From assembly GCF_003387075.1 (NCBI RefSeq), contig NZ_QUMQ01000001.1:1674001-1738000 (forward strand): a stretch of DNA of 64,000 nt, written 5' to 3'. Both the position numbers and the translations under genes were made by a program. The DNA is from Asanoa ferruginea. Its GTDB lineage: Bacteria > Actinomycetota > Actinomycetes > Mycobacteriales > Micromonosporaceae. Shown here piece by piece: positions 59,210-64,000 of the stretch (positions are counted from its first letter, which is position 1; each line of letters starts with the position of its first letter). The notes beneath the pieces were generated by a model. It made no database searches, had not been told where the DNA came from, and saw only the letters and a list, made by a program, of their open reading frames with translations.

Positions 59210-59568
59210 GCGCGTTGTTCGCGCAGGTCGCGGACCTCGTTGGCGGGTGCCCAGCCCTGGTAGACACCGAAGTCGAACGGTTCGAGGCCGAGCGACTCGG
59301 CGATCGGGGCCCGCCCGCCCGTGTATTCGACCCGCAACCAGCCGTCGTGCTCCGCCAGCACGATGAACGGCTCGCCTTTCCAGGAGCAGGTGGTGCGCAC
59401 GTAGGCGACCTCGTCGACCTCGGCCACCGGGACGACCCGGACGTAACGGCCGGTGCGCACTTCGGTGAAGCCGTCGCCGGGATCCGGCTGGTAGATCCGG
59501 ACCTGTTCGCCGTCGGGGCTGGCGTCGTATTCCCGGTCCTGCCAGCGGGCCACGTACCCGTCACGCAT
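59206..59568 (-). CDS. Hypothetical protein, partner gene of the SseB-domain protein
   Basis: The 120-residue protein has no signal peptide or membrane helix. It contains MRDGYVARWQDREYDASPDG, a β-rich middle (YVRVVPVAEVDEVAYVRTTCSWKGEPFIVLAEHDGWLRVEYTGG) and an acidic/basic end (WAPANEVRDLREQRA). The ATG shares a base with the stop of the giant SseB gene (TGATG), so the two are translated together and may interact. I do not recognise the family. It converges on the EphE-like gene with a 4-bp overlap. Confidence 0.7.
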   Translation of the reverse strand: MRDGYVARWQDREYDASPDGEQVRIYQPDPGDGFTEVRTGRYVRVVPVAEVDEVAYVRTTCSWKGEPFIVLAEHDGWLRVEYTGGRAPIAESLGLEPFDFGVYQGWAPANEVRDLREQRA

Positions 59569-62500
59569 CACTGGTCATCAACCCGATTCCACCCCGGCGC
59601 GTCGGCGTCGAGCACGGCGACCAGCTTCTCCGACCCGTCGGCGCGGATCAACCAGAGCTGCGCGCCGTGCGGCAGTCGGGCACTGTCCACCTTGAACTCC
59701 GCGATGACCTCACTGCCCTCACCGGGCGCGAACCCGTTGCCGCGGAAGGGCCCGCGCTCGATGACCCAGCCCTCCATCGCGCGCATCGCGGTCTCGTTCT
59801 GGCCGCCGTAAGGGATCCGGTAGAGGCTCGGCCGGTAGGCGGGCCAACGCAACACATAGACCTCGTCGGCGCCGGCGTCGAAGGGGCTGTTGGCGTAGCC
59901 CAGGCCGAGCGCGGTGAACAGCTGTGCCGGGCTGCTGAGGTGAGAGACTTCGGCGACCCGGTGCACGAACCCGGAAACCCGGTCATACCCGCGCTCCAGG
60001 TAGTAGTCGACCTGGCTCGGCGCGATCGTCTTCTGCATCATCGTCGGCAGCGCCGCATCCACTGCGGCCGGTGCGGGTGCCGGCTTCGGCGCCTCCTGCT
60101 TGGGCGCGGCCGCGACCACCGGCTCGTCGTCGCCGGCGTCGAGCCCAACCTCGGCGGCCCAGCTCGCGAGCGCCACGATCTGGGCCCCGGGTAGCTTCGC
60201 GCCCACCGGCGTGCCCGGGTTGACGGCGAACGACCAGTTTTCCTGCGGCCAGCGACTGATCAGCCGAACGAACTTGACGGTAACCGTCTCGTGCCCGTTG
60301 TCGAGGTGCTCGGCCATCCGCTCCGGCGACGTGAACACCACGACGTAGGGCTGGTCGTCGATCGTCTCGGTGCGCCAGACGAACCCGTCGCCACCCGGCT
60401 TGGCGCCGGCGCTCGAATCGCTGGAGACGGGCAGCAGCACCCGGGCGAGCAGCAACGTCGACAGGAAGGTGTCGGTGTTGCCGCTACCGGCGGCGGTGAG
60501 CAGGCTTTCCTCGACGTCGTTGGCCGGCCGGAAGTCGGCGGGCACCTCAGCGGTGAAAAGGCTGGTGTCGGCGGGCGGCTGGCCCGCCGCGGGCGCGGCC
60601 TGATCCAACCAGGACGGTGTCGGTGCGGTCGCCCAGGCCTGCGAGGTCGACGGAGCGTCTGCCGCCGCGAACGGTGTGACCGGCGTGCTGCTGGACCAAC
60701 CCGCGTGCGGGTCGCTCCCCTGGGTGGCGGCCTCGGTTTGGGTCGCCGGTGCGCTGTCTCGCCAGAGGTCCGCGGCGTCCGGTTGCGCGTCAACCGGTCC
60801 CGGTGCCCACCGCTGGTCTTCGCCGCGCGGCGCTTCTGCCGCGGCCGCCGCATCGTCGTGGTCGAGCCAGAGCTCGGCGTAGCTGGAGTCCGTCGCCGCC
60901 GCCGGCGCGTCGTCGCTCGGCGATGGCGTGCGGTCGTGCCAGATCTCAGTGGCGGAGGGCTCCGGAGCTTTCTCGGCGGCGGCTGCGCGATCCAGCCACA
61001 TCTCCGCCGCGCTGGGCTCCGCGGTCCCCGCCTCGGACGGCGCGGCGCTGTCGGACCATAGTCCGCTCGTCTGCGGCTTCTCGGCAGTGCCGGCTTCCGA
61101 CCATGACTGCGCGGCGGTGTTCGCGTGCGGCTTCACGCCCTCCGGCCCGTCAGTGTCGGGCTGTTGCGGTGCTGCCAGTGCCCCACCGTCCGACCACGTC
61201 TCAGCGGCCACACCGGCATTCGCCGGCTCGCTGCCCGACCACGCCTGCGCGGCGGCCCCAGGAGCCGCTTGCGACCGCTGGGTATCAGCCGGCGGCTTGC
61301 TGTCCGACCACAGGTCCGGGGCGGCATCGGAAGCCGCTGGCGACCGATCGGTGCCAGCCTGCGCTTGCGACGGCGTCTGACTCTCGGACCGCATCCGCGC
61401 CGCATCGGCAGTTGCCGTCGAGCCGGCACCCGCCGACGGCCTACCGTCGGCCCAGAGATCCGCCAGAGCCCCGGCCGCCGAAGACCGCTCGGCCTCAGCC
61501 GGCACATCCGGCGCCTTGCTGTCAGACCACAAGTCCGCCGCAGAGTCGGCCGTTGGGGATCGCCCGGCGCCTGCGGGCGACGTGGCTGACGACTCGTCGG
61601 ACGACGTACTGTCCGACCACAAGTCCGTGGCTGCGCTAGAGGCCGCCCGCGGCCTATCGGCGCCACCCGACACGTCGGACGACGACCCGCTGTCCGACCA
61701 CAAGTCAGTCGCCGCGCCAGAAGCCGCCCGCAGCTCGTCAGCGGCACGCGACATGTCGGAGGACGGCCTACTGTCCGACCACAAGTCCGTGGCTGCGCTA
61801 GAGGCCGCCCGCGGCCCATCGGCGCCACCCGACATGTCGGACGACGACCCACTGTCCGACCACAAGTCGGTCGCCGCAGTAGACGCTGATCGCGGGCCGT
61901 CAGCGCCGGCCGACGACCGGCTATCCGTCCGAGCGCTGGCGGCCGCCTTCGCACTGTCGGACCCGTCCGATACGTCCGCCGAGCTGCTGTCTGACCACAC
62001 GTCGGCCACCGCGCTGCGGGCCGGCTCTGACGACGGCGTGCTGTCTGACCACAGGTCCGTCGCCGCGCTCGGAACGGCCTGCGGCCGGGCGGCGGCGGCC
62101 GGCACGTCGGACGGATTGCCGTCGGACCACCGGTTCGTCGCAGCCGAGGACCGCTCGGCGTCAGAGGGCACGTCGGACGGCGGCTTGCTGTCTGACCACA
62201 GGTCGGTCGTCGCGCTGGGAATCGCTGCCGGCCTGTCGGCACCAGCCGGCACGCCGGGCGACGGTTTGCTGTCGGACCACATCTGCGCCGCGGTTGCCGA
62301 CGAACGGTCAGCGCGACCGGCCTCGGCGGACGAGGTGCCGTCGGGGCGGAGTTGCGACACCGCCGGCGACTGCGCGGTGCCCGGCGATGGCCTGCTGTCC
62401 GAGCCGACCTGCGCCGAGGCGGTGTGCGAGCGGCCGCCGGGTGCCTGGGCCGGCGATGCGTCATTGGGCCATCGCTGCGGCGCGGCCGACGCCGGGCGCG

Positions 62501-64000
62501 GCGGCTCGGCTCGGGCCGGGACCTCGGGAGTCGATGGGGGCTTGCTGTCTGCCCACAACTGCGGCGCCGCTGGTGTTGGGCTGCCGGCGGGGATCGCCGT
62601 CGAGCCCTCGGGAGCCGCGGCGGACCCGCGGTTGGACCACACCTTTGCCAAGGTTGACGCGCTTCGACCGGGCTTGCCGGCCGGCGGCTGCTCGGGCCAG
62701 GCCCGTCCGGGCGGCGTCGCGCCGGGGGTGCCGGCGTCGCTGGGCCGATCATCCGGACGCGGCGGCGCGGCCTCCGCCGCCCTCGTCGGGCCGGTGACCG
62801 GGTGGTCGGGCCAGAGTTGCCCGACGGTCGCCGCGGCGGCGCCGCTCGCGGGCGGACTGCCTGGCCTGCGCACCGGCAAGGGTGCCGAGTCGGTCTGCCG
62901 GGGCGGGTGCTCGGGTCGGGCTTGCGGCCCGCGCGAACCCGGGCTGTCTGATCCGCCGGGTGTCACGGAGCCGGGCCGGGCCTGGGGTGCGGGCGCAGCC
63001 GCGGCCGGCCAGGCCGGCGCCGGACGGGCTGGTGGTGTGCTGTCGGCCCATCCGGGTGCGCCGGGGTCGCGACCAGGCGCGGGCCTGGGCGGCGTCGGGG
63101 AGGCGGTGGGCGTACCCGCGGATGGTCTGGTTTCGGTTGGCACGCTGGCGCTGGCAGCCGCGTTGGCCGGCGACCAGTTGGTCTGGCGTGGGTCGTCGCG
63201 GGCGGCCGGCTGGCCGGGCCAACCCGGTGTGGCCGGGCGCCGTGGCGGCTCGGGGTCGGCCTCGGCTCCGCCGAAGAAGCCACCGCCCGACGTGGGCCTG
63301 GCCGGGGGTTGCGGAACGGGCGGCGGCGCGCCGAAACGGGCGGGCGGGGTCGCCCGCGCCGGGTCGTCGCGGAACGGGGAGCGCGGGCGCATCGGGGGCG
63401 CGGACTGGTCGATGACCTCGCGCGGCGGCTCCACAGGTGGGCGAAGCGGCCGGCGCGGCGGCGGGCCGCCCTGAACGACGGGCGGCGGCCAGGCTGTCGC
63501 CTCGCCGTTGGCCGCGGGCTGGCGGTCGTAGCCGTTGCCGCTCGGCTGCGAACGGTGTGGCGTGACGTCGGTGACCTGCGGCTGCGGGACCGGCCGGTAG
63601 GGCGGCGGGGTCGCGGGCGACGACGGGGTGGCATCGGTCGGGGCAACGCCCGCCCGCCGGCGGATCGAGGCGAGCGGCGAGTCGTAGCCGGGCGGCCGGG
63701 TCGGGCGATTGCGCTGCGGTGGCTCGATGCTGTCGGGCTCGAGGACCGGCCCGACCGCGGCCGCGGCACGGTCGACGAACGGCGGCTCGACGATCTCGCC
63801 CTGGACGACCTGCCCGGGGACAGTGGCCCGGGCGCGGGCGCGCGCGGCTGACTCGGCCCGGTCAAGGCGGGCGCGGGCGCCCATGGTGCGGCCGGGCAGG
63901 CGGACGTCACCGCGGGCTAGCTGCGAGACGAACCAGGCCGGCAGGTAGCCCTCGATCGGCAGGCCCGGGTTGACCGCGAGCCACCACTCCAGGTTGGGCC
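59568..64000 (-). CDS. Giant SseB-domain protein, N-terminal end outside window
   Basis: The reading frame is open from the right edge (64000) to the stop at 59568, at least 1476 codons. The first Met at 63884 is not the start, because the codons before it encode good protein (NLEWWLAVNPGLPIEGYLP...). That segment resembles WSFAVNPGTPVGAKLPG near the C-terminal end, so there are two SseB-like domains, one at each end. The C-terminal part (about the last 310 residues) also has a folded region with YYLERGYDRVSGFVHRV. Between the domains lie about 1000 residues of Pro/Ala/Ser-rich sequence with a repeated Trp-Ser-Asp motif. SseB-type proteins in actinobacteria are often tied to type VII secretion; here that is inference. 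Confidence 0.82.
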   Translation of the reverse strand, partial: PNLEWWLAVNPGLPIEGYLPAWFVSQLARGDVRLPGRTMGARARLDRAESAARARARATVPGQVVQGEIVEPPFVDRAAAAVGPVLEPDSIEPPQRNRPTRPPGYDSPLASIRRRAGVAPTDATPSSPATPPPYRPVPQPQVTDVTPHRSQPSGNGYDRQPAANGEATAWPPPVVQGGPPPRRPLRPPVEPPREVIDQSAPPMRPRSPFRDDPARATPPARFGAPPPVPQPPARPTSGGGFFGGAEADPEPPRRPATPGWPGQPAARDDPRQTNWSPANAAASASVPTETRPSAGTPTASPTPPRPAPGRDPGAPGWADSTPPARPAPAWPAAAAPAPQARPGSVTPGGSDSPGSRGPQARPEHPPRQTDSAPLPVRRPGSPPASGAAAATVGQLWPDHPVTGPTRAAEAAPPRPDDRPSDAGTPGATPPGRAWPEQPPAGKPGRSASTLAKVWSNRGSAAAPEGSTAIPAGSPTPAAPQLWADSKPPSTPEVPARAEPPRPASAAPQRWPNDASPAQAPGGRSHTASAQVGSDSRPSPGTAQSPAVSQLRPDGTSSAEAGRADRSSATAAQMWSDSKPSPGVPAGADRPAAIPSATTDLWSDSKPPSDVPSDAERSSAATNRWSDGNPSDVPAAAARPQAVPSAATDLWSDSTPSSEPARSAVADVWSDSSSADVSDGSDSAKAAASARTDSRSSAGADGPRSASTAATDLWSDSGSSSDMSGGADGPRAASSAATDLWSDSRPSSDMSRAADELRAASGAATDLWSDSGSSSDVSGGADRPRAASSAATDLWSDSTSSDESSATSPAGAGRSPTADSAADLWSDSKAPDVPAEAERSSAAGALADLWADGRPSAGAGSTATADAARMRSESQTPSQAQAGTDRSPAASDAAPDLWSDSKPPADTQRSQAAPGAAAQAWSGSEPANAGVAAETWSDGGALAAPQQPDTDGPEGVKPHANTAAQSWSEAGTAEKPQTSGLWSDSAAPSEAGTAEPSAAEMWLDRAAAAEKAPEPSATEIWHDRTPSPSDDAPAAATDSSYAELWLDHDDAAAAAEAPRGEDQRWAPGPVDAQPDAADLWRDSAPATQTEAATQGSDPHAGWSSSTPVTPFAAADAPSTSQAWATAPTPSWLDQAAPAAGQPPADTSLFTAEVPADFRPANDVEESLLTAAGSGNTDTFLSTLLLARVLLPVSSDSSAGAKPGGDGFVWRTETIDDQPYVVVFTSPERMAEHLDNGHETVTVKFVRLISRWPQENWSFAVNPGTPVGAKLPGAQIVALASWAAEVGLDAGDDEPVVAAAPKQEAPKPAPAPAAVDAALPTMMQKTIAPSQVDYYLERGYDRVSGFVHRVAEVSHLSSPAQLFTALGLGYANSPFDAGADEVYVLRWPAYRPSLYRIPYGGQNETAMRAMEGWVIERGPFRGNGFAPGEGSEVIAEFKVDSARLPHGAQLWLIRADGSEKLVAVLDADAPGWNRVDDQ
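60750..62820 (-). repeat. Repeated W-S-D-S motif region in the SseB-domain protein
   Basis: At least 22 copies of W-(S/A/P/L)-(D/E/N), most often LWSDS, occur at intervals of roughly 20-45 residues. The spacers are rich in Ala, Ser, Pro, Asp and Glu. Some neighbouring copies are almost identical at the DNA level (GTCCGACCACAAGTC at about 61310, 61610, 61690, 61780 and 61855), so part of the array has recently duplicated. The region looks disordered, with tryptophans as evenly placed hydrophobic points. Confidence 0.85.

Noticed and set aside
63884-63884. ATG at 63884 as the start of the giant SseB-domain protein
   Set aside because: The 38 codons before it encode SseB-like protein sequence in the same frame, so the true start is outside the window.

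Overview
The window is chromosomal DNA of a very high-GC actinobacterium. GTG starts are frequent, most genes carry GGAGG-type ribosome sites, and many neighbours overlap by 4 bp. The gene set (actinobacterial XPB helicase, separate LigD ligase and polymerase genes with Ku, BldG with its partner, an MFS-thymidylate kinase fusion, and an Ssd-Tad locus with a 6C RNA) fits a Micromonosporaceae-like organism. The family is an inference from gene content and order. About 52 protein genes, one tRNA and one small RNA can be supported. No insertion sequence, prophage or CRISPR array was seen.

Region by region. 1-6.6 kb: an L,D-transpeptidase, XPB helicase, a two-gene end-joining ligase/polymerase operon divergent from Ku, and a GNAT toxin with a ribbon-helix-helix-type antitoxin. 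6.6-14.1 kb: fatty acyl-CoA ligase, a DHA2 drug exporter, Hsp20, tRNA-Thr(CGU), a membrane metallophosphoesterase, an 816-bp gene-free stretch with a perfect inverted repeat and a 28-bp tandem array, then RicT. 14.1-18.9 kb: a SufR-like regulator divergent from FolE and a ferredoxin reductase, then a YbaB-like/WXG-like operon. 19-26.7 kb: holB, the MFS-tmk fusion, a PLP aldolase-like enzyme, a TetR regulator, a sugar-lactone oxidase and a PP2C phosphatase. 26.7-39.8 kb: an ATPase-LuxR regulator, a secreted M14 carboxypeptidase, topoisomerase I, a lipoprotein, H+-pyrophosphatase, and BldG with its anti-sigma partner. 39.9-44.0 kb: a DUF1998 helicase and a Rieske oxygenase. 44.0-49.8 kb: the Ssd-TadA-TadB-TadC-pilin-TadE-TadG operon preceded by a 6C RNA. 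50-59.2 kb: HAD phosphatase, Rv3662c-like protein, acetyl-CoA synthetase, secreted M6 protease, lipoprotein, C45-type hydrolase, and an EphE-like hydrolase. 59.2-64 kb: a giant SseB-domain protein that runs off the right edge.

The order Tad operon, 6C RNA, HAD phosphatase, Rv3662c-like, acs, EphE-like matches the Rv3654c-Rv3670 neighbourhood of Mycobacterium tuberculosis as I remember it, which supports those calls. The most unusual observations are: (i) the giant SseB-domain protein with at least 22 copies of a Trp-Ser-Asp motif in a disordered linker; (ii) seven 69-bp repeats between tadE and tadG that copy the 3' end of tadE; (iii) two pairs of DnaA-box-like sites with identical 18-bp spacing at two unrelated promoters; (iv) a SufR-like regulator beside FolE and a ferredoxin reductase; (v) an EphE-like hydrolase whose nucleophile position is glycine.
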